DNA of 64,000 nucleotides from NCBI RefSeq assembly GCF_963668385.1, contig NZ_OY764327.1, positions 1,054,001 to 1,118,000 on the forward strand, in the 5' to 3' direction. Under the pieces are notes generated by a model, which made no database searches, was not told where the DNA came from, and worked only from the letters and a program-made list of their open reading frames with translations. The stretch is from an uncultured Carboxylicivirga sp. (lineage in GTDB: Bacteria > Bacteroidota > Bacteroidia > Bacteroidales > Marinilabiliaceae). Position numbers and translations under genes: made by a program. Position 1 is the first letter of the stretch. Each line of letters starts with the position of its first letter. This document shows, piece by piece, positions 1 to 9,805 of this stretch.

Positions 1-843
1 AGCATTATCTTTTATACTCATAACAGTTCGCTTAAGTTGATCTGCCATGGCAACTAAAGCTTTAGCTAAATCTCCAATCTCATCATCTTGATGAATATCT
101 ACTTTTGCAGTTAAATCACCATCTCCAATTGATCTGGCAAAATATACTCCTTTATTAAGAGGCTTAACAATTGCACTATACAACAAATAGGCTGTACCAA
201 ATGCAACTAAAACGACCAAAATACTCATTATTAAAATACCAACCTGAAGAAGAGTAAACTTACTATTTGTTTCATCAAGAGCATTATCACCAGCTTTCGC
301 ATATTTATCGGTAAGAGATTCAATTCTTGTAGTAATATCATCACTTAAGGTGATAATCTCTCCACCATCCTGAACTTGTGGTTCAACCTCAAATAGAACC
401 ATTACATCTTCATATGCTGCAAACGAGTTTAGACTACTCATTACATACTGCTGCATTTGAAATAATGAATCTATATCATGGAAAATGGAGTCAGTTTTTA
501 AAGCATCACTATGTTCCCAATCTTTGTAGAACTCCTTAATTTCACTTTTTAATTGAGGATATTCTTTTTCATGAATATCTTTCAACCTCACTTTATCAGG
601 AGTATCCGACTGCTTATCGATAAACACCCAACTGCGAACCAACATTTTAGTGTTAGTAACCATCATTGACAGATGGTTCATTTTTTCTGATGAAGGAGAA
701 TAAACTCCTGTTAATTTACTATTTAAATTTTTACTCGAAGTAAGGGTTGAGAATGTCCAAATACCATTACCGATAATTAGTAATAAAATGACACCAAAAC
801 CCCAAAGTAACTTCTGGGCAATATTAAGTTTGATATTCTTCAT
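1..843 (-). CDS. HAMP-domain membrane receptor, probably chemotaxis-type; C-terminal part outside window
   Basis: An open frame of 281 codons runs from an ATG at 843 to the window edge without a stop, so only the N-terminal part is visible. The first membrane segment is at about residues 12-31, followed by a helical extracytoplasmic domain of about 165 residues, a second membrane segment at about 198-222 and a HAMP domain at about 222-275. The sequence after HAMP (ADQLKRTVMSIKDNA) resembles the start of a methyl-accepting signalling helix more than a kinase H-box, but the output domain is not seen. It lies 185 bp downstream of a YfiR-like gene on the same strand, so the two may be co-transcribed. 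A GGDEF or kinase output cannot be excluded. Confidence 0.7.
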   Translation of the reverse strand, partial: MKNIKLNIAQKLLWGFGVILLLIIGNGIWTFSTLTSSKNLNSKLTGVYSPSSEKMNHLSMMVTNTKMLVRSWVFIDKQSDTPDKVRLKDIHEKEYPQLKSEIKEFYKDWEHSDALKTDSIFHDIDSLFQMQQYVMSSLNSFAAYEDVMVLFEVEPQVQDGGEIITLSDDITTRIESLTDKYAKAGDNALDETNSKFTLLQVGILIMSILVVLVAFGTAYLLYSAIVKPLNKGVYFARSIGDGDLTAKVDIHQDDEIGDLAKALVAMADQLKRTVMSIKDNA

Positions 844-1028
844 TCGAATTCGGTTTATTTCTCAATTGACTTCCAAAATGCAGCTGAACACAGTGCCCGC
901 AGACAAAAATAGAATCCTATTATAATTCTACAAATAGATTATCCTATTATTCAACTCCAATATGGTAAATTAATTTCAAAATATAATTAATTATAAACTT
1001 AGTCAATATTTAGATTAAAGGAAAGCCC

Positions 1029-1541
1029 CTATAGCGAAATAGCAGCTGGCAGACTTTCTAATTTTGAACTAATCTGCAATCCAGATTTTGCTGCATTGGA
1101 TTTATGAATTTCAAATTTGAGTTTTTCATCCCTCACAACAAAATTAAACATCGCCCCATTATCTGTTGCACCTTCGGATTCACAAACGATCAACGTATTT
1201 TTTCCACCAACCTTACTTTGTATTGCAGAAGCATTTCTGCTGAAATTAATGGAAGATGAAACAAACAAAACCTGACAGTCTTCAATTTCATCCACAGATT
1301 TAAATTCCTTAATTACTACCTCTTGATATCCAAATTTTTTACCTTCAGATAACTTCTCCAACCAACTTCCAATCTCTTTGTCTTTAACTACTCCAATTAC
1401 AAAATCGCCTTCTTTAGTAGCCTCAGGCCAGCCGATATGACGAATAAAATTCAGCGTAAATACTGATTTAAATCTAGCGATTTGTGAATTGGCAGCTAAT
1501 GGCAATAGCATTAAGCTCACAAAGAACAAAATCTTTTTCAT
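1029..1541 (-). CDS. YfiR/HmsC-like periplasmic protein (DUF4154)
   Basis: A 170-residue protein with a clear signal peptide (MKKILFFVSLMLLPLAANSQ) followed by the YfiR-type pattern of an early hydrophobic strand with FxxNFIRxIGWP, then VIGVVKD and VLFVSSS strands. An in-frame Met 8 codons upstream exists, but the start at 1541 has an AAAGGATG purine box just upstream and begins the signal peptide directly. In Pseudomonas, YfiR is a periplasmic repressor of the HAMP-containing diguanylate cyclase YfiN. The neighbouring HAMP receptor in the same orientation suggests a similar partnership (inference). A paralogue lies at 9275-9790. Confidence 0.75.
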   Translation of the reverse strand: MKKILFFVSLMLLPLAANSQIARFKSVFTLNFIRHIGWPEATKEGDFVIGVVKDKEIGSWLEKLSEGKKFGYQEVVIKEFKSVDEIEDCQVLFVSSSINFSRNASAIQSKVGGKNTLIVCESEGATDNGAMFNFVVRDEKLKFEIHKSNAAKSGLQISSKLESLPAAISL

Positions 1542-1682
1542 AACAATACATCCTTTCAAATTCAACTTCTTAATGCGCAGTGGTACGCAAATGAATTAGA
1601 TTAGTTTCTTTATTTAGAATAATTTTTAGTTTTTGACAAAAAGTTTATCATCAGTATTTAAATGCTTTTATATTCATTCTGC

Positions 1683-1690
1683 TACATTTG
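1683..1690 (+). promoter_or_regulatory. Candidate Bacteroidota -7 box
   Basis: TACATTTG matches the TAnnTTTG -7 consensus of the Bacteroidota primary sigma factor and lies about 75 bp upstream of the ATG at 1766, in the divergent intergenic region. No convincing -33 box was seen at the expected distance. Confidence 0.4.
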
Positions 1691-1765
1691 CAGCAATAAC
1701 ACCAATTTTTTGGCGATGTGTACAATTGTATTATCAAACACCTTGATAACTAATTTAAAACAAGC

Positions 1766-2815
1766 ATGAATTTAAAGTACCTTAGTATAAAAACCATTAG
1801 CCAAGACTTTCTTAGTGGCAATATTGATAACATAGCGCAAGAATTGTTATCTACACTTAAAAGTAACAGTATTGATAAAAGACAGATAGTTAAAATTGAT
1901 TTAGTCTACAGTTCATCTGATCAAAAACACTATCCAATTATCGAAAACAATTTTGAAGAAACTTTAACTAGGCTTTATAAAAAGCATAAGCCCTCTCATG
2001 AAATCTTGATAAATGAATCTACTGATCTTGATGGATCAATATTTCAACTAACGGTTTGCATGGATGAAAACTGCAAAATTGAACACAAAGAATTTCAGAA
2101 ATTTACTTATACCTTAGTTAGTGATAACCAGCAAAAGCTATTATTCGCTAGTTCAATACGGTTTAACCAAGATAATGACCTAATAAGAAACACTCAATTG
2201 GTTTTTGACTTCGCTGAACAATTACTCGATCACGAAGAAATGCACTTTGGTCATGTTATTAACTTTAAAATACGCCTTAACAAAAGTGATAATTTAGATA
2301 GGCGGGCAGAATTTAATACAATAAATCAAATTAAAGATCTTTATTTAAATCCTGAACTTTTTAACCAGAGTCAATCTCCTTTTCTTATGACCACAGGTTA
2401 CAAAACAGAAGGAATTGAGTTATCATTTAAGGCCGCACAAAAGGATAACTTCCCGATTCACCAGACAAAACATACTTCAGTAAAGGGATATACTACCTCA
2501 GTATCAAAACAAAATGAGTTAAACCAGCAGTACTTTAGTATTTCTTCCGAATCATCTTCAATAGATAATATTATTACTCAAACCAATGAATGTTGCAAAC
2601 GAATAAATACGTTGAAAAAAGATTCAGCAGCAAATCATATTACATTAGATCATATCTATGTATACTATGCTAACAATGATGATTTAAATGATATTAAAAC
2701 AATAATCACGCAAGAATTAAAAACAACCAACCTTTATTTCATTAAATCACAACTAAAAGATCCACAGGCCCTAATAGCTATTGAAGGTGTATTTACCTAT
2801 GGAGTTTTAAGTTAA
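1766..2815 (+). CDS. RidA-fold / chorismatase-like protein (tentative)
   Basis: A 349-residue soluble protein with no signal peptide or membrane segment. The middle part (IRNTQLVFDFAEQLL, about residues 138-153), a later FNTINQIKDLY stretch, and the C-terminal pattern of a YVYYANNDDLNDI helix ending in DPQALIAIEGVF resemble FkbO/Hyg5-type chorismatases and their RidA-like halves, where a PELLVEIEG-like ending is typical. The usual intermediate motifs are weak, so activity on chorismate is not established. Its stop is 68 bp before the preferred start of the downstream RND-type exporter, and a polyprenyl synthase follows, so a role in making or modifying an exported aromatic or lipid compound is possible. 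Otherwise it should be read as a hypothetical protein. Confidence 0.4.
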   Translation: MNLKYLSIKTISQDFLSGNIDNIAQELLSTLKSNSIDKRQIVKIDLVYSSSDQKHYPIIENNFEETLTRLYKKHKPSHEILINESTDLDGSIFQLTVCMDENCKIEHKEFQKFTYTLVSDNQQKLLFASSIRFNQDNDLIRNTQLVFDFAEQLLDHEEMHFGHVINFKIRLNKSDNLDRRAEFNTINQIKDLYLNPELFNQSQSPFLMTTGYKTEGIELSFKAAQKDNFPIHQTKHTSVKGYTTSVSKQNELNQQYFSISSESSSIDNIITQTNECCKRINTLKKDSAANHITLDHIYVYYANNDDLNDIKTIITQELKTTNLYFIKSQLKDPQALIAIEGVFTYGVLS

Positions 2816-2883
2816 ATTTGATTTGCCATCCTTACCTTTTTACCTATTTTCGCAAGATTGAAATTGAACGAAGACGAACAGAG

Positions 2884-5295
2884 ATGTGGACTAGAATTGC
2901 AAGATTTATACTACGTAATAGAATAGCTATTTTAATAGGCCTATTTTTAATTACCTTATTTATGGGATTTCAATCCCGAAAGATTGAAATGTCGTACCAA
3001 TACGCCCCCTTACTACCCGAAGACGATTCAACTTATTTAGCATATGAATCTTTTGTTGAAACTTTTGGTTCAGAAGGTAACCTAGTTGTAATTGGGGTTA
3101 AAAACAAAGACTTTTTTGAAACTAAAGAATTTAACGGTTGGAATCAATTAGCAGAAAAGCTATCCCAAATTAAAGGTGTTACATCTGTTTTTTCGATAGG
3201 ACAAACTTACGACTTAAAGAAGAACACTGAAGAAAAGAAATTTGAGATTCATCCCATTTTTCCTAAAAAAATAGAATTCCAAACAGAACTGGATTCCTTA
3301 AAAAAGGTGTTTTATAATCTCCCGATTTATGATCAAATGATCTATAATAAATCAAAGGATGCTTATCTGATGGCTATTACATTAGATAATGACATTTTGC
3401 ACAGTAAAGATAGGGTCCGATTAGTTCAAGATATACAAAAAGTTGGAAACGACTACATTAATCAAAACAATCACGAATTACATTATTCAGGATTACCTTA
3501 CATAAGGGTTGTAACAGCCGAGATGATTAAGAAAGAACTCAATATGTTCATCTTCTTAGCACTTGGAATAACTGCATTAATCATCCTACTATTCTTTAGA
3601 TCATTTAAAGTTGTAATGTTTTCGATGCTGGTTGTAGGAATTGCTGTAATATGGGCATTGGGAATACAAGGATTATTCGGTTATAAAATTACTATTTTAA
3701 CCGGAATGATACCTCCTCTGATTATTGTAATAGGAATACCCAATTCTGTCTTTCTACTCAACAAATATCATCAGGAATACAGAAAACATCAGAATAAAAT
3801 AAAAGCATTACAACGAGTTATTCGTAAAATTGGTAATGCTACTTTCTTAACCAATTTAACTACTGCATCAGGATTTGCAACTTTCATCTTTACAAGCAGT
3901 AAGATCCTTGTTGAATTTGGAGTTATTGCAGCCATTAATATCATTGTGGTTTTTTTCTTGTCTATCCTACTGATTCCGATTATTTTCAGTTTTCTTGACG
4001 GACCTAAAGAACGCCACATTAAACACCTCGACAACCAAACTATTGGCAAGGCAGTGAATAATTTGGTTAGAATTTCTCTTCATCATCGTACCGTCATATA
4101 TTCCATAGCTGGAATTATGCTGATTATTGGCTTCTTTGGTATCTCCAGAATCAAAACAACCGGATACATGTTAGATGACATTCCTCATGATGATCCTCTT
4201 TATGTCGATCTTGAATTTTTTGAAAGTAATTTCAATGGTTTAATGCCCCTGGAAATTATGATTGACACCAGGAAACCTAATGGAGTAATCCAATCAAAAA
4301 ACCTTAAAAAGATGGATAAACTTCAAGATGAACTATCAAAATTAGATGTCATCTCAAAACCTATTTCGCTGGTTGAAGTTGTAAAATTTGCTCGTCAATC
4401 TTTCTTTAATGGAAAAGAAAGTCATTATAAAATCCCAAGCAGCCAGGAACGCAATTTTATTCTGTCATATGTTAATCGAAGTGACCAAGGATCATCTTCA
4501 AACTTAATGAATAACCTGGTTGATTCTACTAAGCAAAAGACTCGTTTAAGCTATCGGATGAAAGATATCGGCACCACTGAAATGGTTACTCTTAATCACG
4601 AGATACAAGGTGTTATTGATGAAATTTTTCCGACTAAAAATTATTCCACCTCCCTTACAGGTGCCAGTGTTGTATTTTTTAAAGGAACCGATTATCTGAT
4701 ACGGAACCTTTTTACCAGTTTACTACTGGCAATTATCTTAATTGCGTCTTTTATGGCATGGATGTTCTCCTCAAAACGCATGGTATTAGTTTCTCTCATC
4801 CCGAACCTATTTCCATTAATAATGACGGCTGCTTTAATGGGGTATTTTGGGATACCAATTAAGCCTTCAACTATATTAGTATTCAGTATAGCGTTTGGAA
4901 TCTCTGTTGATGATACCATTCATTATCTAGCCAAATATCGCCAGGAATTATCCGAAACAAATTGGAGTATTAGAGCTGCAGTTGTTTTAGCTTTAAAAGA
5001 AACCGGTGTTAGTATGATTTATACTTCCATTATACTATTCTTTGGATTTGGTATATTTAGTGTATCACAATTTGGAGGCACAGTAGCCTTAGGTGTTTTA
5101 GTTGCAATCACCCTTTTAATAGCACTATTCTCGAACCTGATACTACTTCCTTCGTTATTATTAACATTAGAAAAAGCCATTACTAATAAATCTTTCAAAG
5201 AACCTTTACTACATATTTATAATGAAGATGAAGACATCGAGCTAGATGATTTAGTAATTGAAAATAAAAAAACACAATTAATCAATCAAGATTAA
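2884..5295 (+). CDS. RND/MMPL-family membrane transporter
   Basis: About 803 residues with two repeated halves. Each half has an N-terminal membrane helix, a large extracytoplasmic loop and a block of membrane helices (first block around residues 220-390, second around 605-760). The second block contains FGISVDDTIHYLAKYRQEL, a typical RND/MMPL helix-4 region with charged residues. An alternative frame start at 2818 is a TTG with a charged, unlikely N-terminus, so the ATG at 2884 opening MWTRIARFILRNR is preferred. Members export lipids, hopanoids or pigments, and the substrate here is unknown. It sits between the RidA/chorismatase-like gene and a polyprenyl synthase on the same strand with short gaps, so one transcription unit is likely. 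Confidence 0.85.
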   Translation: MWTRIARFILRNRIAILIGLFLITLFMGFQSRKIEMSYQYAPLLPEDDSTYLAYESFVETFGSEGNLVVIGVKNKDFFETKEFNGWNQLAEKLSQIKGVTSVFSIGQTYDLKKNTEEKKFEIHPIFPKKIEFQTELDSLKKVFYNLPIYDQMIYNKSKDAYLMAITLDNDILHSKDRVRLVQDIQKVGNDYINQNNHELHYSGLPYIRVVTAEMIKKELNMFIFLALGITALIILLFFRSFKVVMFSMLVVGIAVIWALGIQGLFGYKITILTGMIPPLIIVIGIPNSVFLLNKYHQEYRKHQNKIKALQRVIRKIGNATFLTNLTTASGFATFIFTSSKILVEFGVIAAINIIVVFFLSILLIPIIFSFLDGPKERHIKHLDNQTIGKAVNNLVRISLHHRTVIYSIAGIMLIIGFFGISRIKTTGYMLDDIPHDDPLYVDLEFFESNFNGLMPLEIMIDTRKPNGVIQSKNLKKMDKLQDELSKLDVISKPISLVEVVKFARQSFFNGKESHYKIPSSQERNFILSYVNRSDQGSSSNLMNNLVDSTKQKTRLSYRMKDIGTTEMVTLNHEIQGVIDEIFPTKNYSTSLTGASVVFFKGTDYLIRNLFTSLLLAIILIASFMAWMFSSKRMVLVSLIPNLFPLIMTAALMGYFGIPIKPSTILVFSIAFGISVDDTIHYLAKYRQELSETNWSIRAAVVLALKETGVSMIYTSIILFFGFGIFSVSQFGGTVALGVLVAITLLIALFSNLILLPSLLLTLEKAITNKSFKEPLLHIYNEDEDIELDDLVIENKKTQLINQD

Positions 5296-5309
5296 TATTA
5301 AGCGATAAA

Positions 5310-6284
5310 ATGATTACAATATCCGAGCTACAAAAAGTTGTTGAAGAAAGATTAATCAAAGAGGATTTTATTACAACCCCCAAGGGGTTGTATGAACCCA
5401 TTGAATATATAATGTCTTTAGGAGGCAAACGTATACGTCCTACGTTATGCTTAGCTGGTTGTTATTTATTTAACGACAACTACAAACAGGCTTTAACAAC
5501 CGGATTAGGACTGGAAGTTTTTCATAACTTCACATTACTACATGACGATGTTATGGACAATGCCGATGTTAGACGTAATAAACCAACAGTACATTGTAAA
5601 TGGGATGAAAATACGGCAATTTTGTCAGGAGATGCCATGATGATTAAGGCATATCAATACATTAGCAGAGTCGATCAAAATATATTAAAACCGATTCTGG
5701 ATTTATTTAATCAGACAGCTATTGAGGTTTGCGAAGGTCAACAATACGATATGGAATTCGAAACTCGTGACAATGTTACTATTGACGAATATCTTGAAAT
5801 GATTAGACTAAAAACAGCAGTATTACTTGCCGGAAGTCTTAAAGCAGGAGCAATAATTGGTATGGCCTCCGAAACGGATGCCATTAATCTATACGAATTC
5901 GGCCAAAACATAGGTTTAGCTTTTCAATTACAAGATGATTTTCTGGACGTTTATGGAGACGAAAAAACTTTTGGCAAAGCTATAGGAGGCGATATTATAG
6001 CAAATAAGAAAACCTTTTTATTAATTACCGCGTTAGAAAGGGCATCTGGAACTTTGGCAGATGAATTGCAAAAATGGATTAAAATCCCATCATTCAATCG
6101 CGAGGAAAAAATAAATGCTGTTACAGACATTTACTCAAAATTAGAAGTGGATAAAACAGCCCGAGATAAGATGGATGAGTACTTTCAGATGGCACTTTCA
6201 TCTCTTGAAAAAGTAAATGGCAGAGAAACAATGAAATCAGAATTACGCAATTTTGCAATAAAACTGATTGAAAGATCACGTTAG
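5310..6284 (+). CDS. Polyprenyl (trans-isoprenyl) diphosphate synthase
   Basis: A 324-residue protein with the family signatures: GGKRIRP for allylic substrate binding, the first aspartate-rich motif DDVMDNADVRR (about residues 78-88), and the second aspartate-rich motif FQLQDDFLDVYGD. It condenses isopentenyl diphosphate onto allylic diphosphates, making the chain for menaquinone or other isoprenoids. Chain length cannot be fixed from the sequence alone. It starts 14 bp after the transporter stop, which suggests co-transcription. The size is normal for the family. Confidence 0.9.
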   Translation: MITISELQKVVEERLIKEDFITTPKGLYEPIEYIMSLGGKRIRPTLCLAGCYLFNDNYKQALTTGLGLEVFHNFTLLHDDVMDNADVRRNKPTVHCKWDENTAILSGDAMMIKAYQYISRVDQNILKPILDLFNQTAIEVCEGQQYDMEFETRDNVTIDEYLEMIRLKTAVLLAGSLKAGAIIGMASETDAINLYEFGQNIGLAFQLQDDFLDVYGDEKTFGKAIGGDIIANKKTFLLITALERASGTLADELQKWIKIPSFNREEKINAVTDIYSKLEVDKTARDKMDEYFQMALSSLEKVNGRETMKSELRNFAIKLIERSR

Positions 6285-6289
6285 ATTAA

Positions 6290-7842
<1,553 letters not shown>

Positions 7843-7843
<1 letters not shown>

Positions 7844-8088
7844 TGGATTTACATTGTGAAATAGTTACACCTCAAAAAGTTGTGTATGATGAACCTGTGG
7901 GTTTAGTTCAGGTTCCAGGGCAAAAAGGACTCTTTACTATTCTTAAAGGCCATGCTCCTATTATATCAATTTTAGCAGAAGGAACCATCAGGGTAATTGG
8001 TAAGAGCGGTCACGAAAACCATTTTGAATGTAAAAGTGGAGTTGTTGAATGTATCGATAACAAATTGGTTATATTAATTCACGAATAG
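7843..8088 (+). CDS. atpC: F1Fo ATP synthase subunit epsilon (short form)
   Basis: An 81-residue protein beginning MDLHCEIVTPQKVVYDEPVG, which matches the N-terminal beta-sandwich of epsilon including VPGQKGLFTILKGHAPI. It lacks the C-terminal two-helix inhibitory domain of the roughly 130-residue proteobacterial subunit; this short form is common in Bacteroidota. It follows atpD with a one-base overlap, and a terminator hairpin sits 24 bp past its stop. Confidence 0.93.
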
Positions 8089-8112
8089 AATAATTATCAC
8101 AGATATCACACT

Positions 8113-8141
8113 AAATCCCGGAGGTCATTCGGGATTTTTTT
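8113..8141 (+). terminator. Rho-independent terminator after atpDC
   Basis: AAATCCCG pairs with CGGGATTT around a 9-base loop and is followed by a run of T. It closes the atpDC transcription unit. Confidence 0.9.
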
Positions 8142-8148
8142 ATTTTTG
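8141..8148 (+). promoter_or_regulatory. Candidate -7 box for the heptosyltransferase-like gene
   Basis: TATTTTTG fits TAnnTTTG and lies immediately after the atpC terminator and 15 bp before the ATG at 8163, so the next gene could be transcribed independently. No clear -33 box was seen. Confidence 0.3.
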
Positions 8149-8162
8149 ACCAAATTTGAAGA

Positions 8163-9188
8163 ATGAAGAAGATACTAATCATACGATTGAGTTCTATTGG
8201 CGACATCATACAATGTATGTCGGTTATTAGTGGAATTAAAAATAAATTTCCAGAAGCTGAAATACATTGGGTTGTAAGATCCGATATGGCATCTTTGGTT
8301 AAAATCGATCCACGAATTGATAAACTTTGGGAATTCAATCGAAAAGATGGTCTTTCTGGCGTATTCAAATTAGGTGCTCGACTCAAAACCGAAAAATTCG
8401 ATTTAATATATGACGCACACAGTAATATACGTTCCAATATCTTTAAACTAATACTCTGCCCATTAGGTATTTGTAATTTATTCAACAAAAACAAGTTAAT
8501 TACCCGCCACAAAAATAGGTTTAAACGCTTTTTGCTTTTCCAATTTGGCATTAACAAATTACCGAATCCATTTAAAGCATTAGATTCGTTCAGGAGTCCA
8601 ATCCAGCAAAAATGGGCTATCGAAAATTTCCAAACTCCTTTTTCCAAATGGAATTTCCCAGAAAGTGTTCAAACCAAAATTCAGCAACTCGTAATTGAAC
8701 AAATTCCTGATAATCAAAAATGGGTAACATTAGTTCCATCAGCTGCATGGGAATTAAAACGTTGGCCTGTTGAACATTGGAAAAAACTGATTGAATTACG
8801 CAACGATCTTTATTTTGTTATTTTAGGCGGTCCAACAGATACTTTTTGTGAAGACATCAAAGCTGTTGCACCCAATAGGGTAATAAATTTAGCAGGTAAA
8901 ACCTCGCTAATGGAAAGCTTTTGTACAATATGGCACTCTCCGTTTGTTATTAGTGGCGACACTGGTTTTCTTCATGCTGCTGATTTATTTCAGAAACCCG
9001 GCTTAGCCTTAATTGGTCCAACAGCATTTGGATATCCATCGAGTAAGCAGATTAAGGTAATGGAAATTGATTTACCTTGCCGACCATGTACCAAAGATGG
9101 TAGTAAAAAATGCAAATTAAAGGAAATTAAAAAATGTTTAGTTGATATAACTCCTGAAAAACTAGCTAATAACATAAATCTCCCATAA
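8163..9188 (+). CDS. Glycosyltransferase family 9 (heptosyltransferase-like)
   Basis: A 341-residue soluble or peripheral enzyme. The N-terminus KILIIRLSSIGDIIQ is the classic GT9 start, and the C-terminal half has ISGDTGFLHAAD with GLALIGPTAFGYPSS, the nucleotide-sugar site of ADP-heptose:LPS heptosyltransferases. It also carries a Cys-rich CRPCTKDGSKKCK stretch found in many members. It probably adds a heptose-type sugar to the lipopolysaccharide core. A heptose-7-phosphate kinase at 12581-13582 supports a heptose pathway. The acceptor cannot be assigned. Confidence 0.88.
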   Translation: MKKILIIRLSSIGDIIQCMSVISGIKNKFPEAEIHWVVRSDMASLVKIDPRIDKLWEFNRKDGLSGVFKLGARLKTEKFDLIYDAHSNIRSNIFKLILCPLGICNLFNKNKLITRHKNRFKRFLLFQFGINKLPNPFKALDSFRSPIQQKWAIENFQTPFSKWNFPESVQTKIQQLVIEQIPDNQKWVTLVPSAAWELKRWPVEHWKKLIELRNDLYFVILGGPTDTFCEDIKAVAPNRVINLAGKTSLMESFCTIWHSPFVISGDTGFLHAADLFQKPGLALIGPTAFGYPSSKQIKVMEIDLPCRPCTKDGSKKCKLKEIKKCLVDITPEKLANNINLP

Positions 9189-9206
9189 AACAGTAGGGTT
9201 ACAGCC

Positions 9207-9214
9207 TATTTTTG
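9207..9214 (+). promoter_or_regulatory. Candidate -7 box upstream of the YfiR-TonB receptor pair
   Basis: TATTTTTG matches TAnnTTTG, 61 bp upstream of the ATG at 9275, in the gap after the glycosyltransferase. A -33 element was not identified. Confidence 0.3.
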
Positions 9215-9274
9215 TCCAAACTTTATGCGCATAACGCCGTATAGTTTGAGATTAAAAATTTTAAACCCTCATAA

Positions 9275-9790
9275 ATGAAAAAAATTATTGTACTACTGTT
9301 GATTCTGTTTGCTATAGGATCGACGGAGCAAGCCTTTTGTCAAATGACAAAATTCAAGGCTCTCTTTCTCTACAATTTTACTCAAAATGTTGAGTGGCCT
9401 AATGAAAGCATCTCACCGGACGAATTTATAATTACTGTAGTTGGGGATGCCGACATGGCAAAAGAACTACAAAAACTAGCAGAAGTAAAAAAGGTTGGGG
9501 CAAAATCAATGGTGATTAAACAAACCAATCAGATAAAGGATATTCCTCATTCTCATGTTATTTTCCTAGGCTCAAACAAATCCAACCTGATAAACCTATT
9601 AGCATCTCAACACAAGGCAGAACCAATACTTTTAGTTAGTAGCAAACAAGGTTTATGCTCCAACGGTGCAGCCATATGCTTTGCAACTGTAGATGGCAAG
9701 CTTAGATATGAAATAAGTGAGAATAACATTAAGAAAAGAAACCTGGAAGTAAATACCAAACTTCTTTCACTAGGTATAAAAGTCAACTAA
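9275..9790 (+). CDS. YfiR-like periplasmic protein (DUF4154), second copy
   Basis: A 171-residue protein with a signal peptide ending near residue 22 (AFCQ), then MTKFKALFLYNFTQNVEWP, the typical DUF4154 opening, and IITVVGD and VIFLGSN strands. It is a clear paralogue of the protein at 1029-1541. It lies 15 bp upstream of a TonB-dependent receptor, a pairing seen for DUF4154 proteins in several phyla, so it may act with or regulate that receptor (inference). Confidence 0.75.
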   Translation: MKKIIVLLLILFAIGSTEQAFCQMTKFKALFLYNFTQNVEWPNESISPDEFIITVVGDADMAKELQKLAEVKKVGAKSMVIKQTNQIKDIPHSHVIFLGSNKSNLINLLASQHKAEPILLVSSKQGLCSNGAAICFATVDGKLRYEISENNIKKRNLEVNTKLLSLGIKVN

Positions 9791-9805
9791 CCTTTTCAAT
9801 TACAT

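Noticed and set aside
2818-2883. N-terminal extension of the RND transporter from a TTG
   Set aside because: The added residues are charged and unlike a membrane anchor; the ATG at 2884 opens the known family start.
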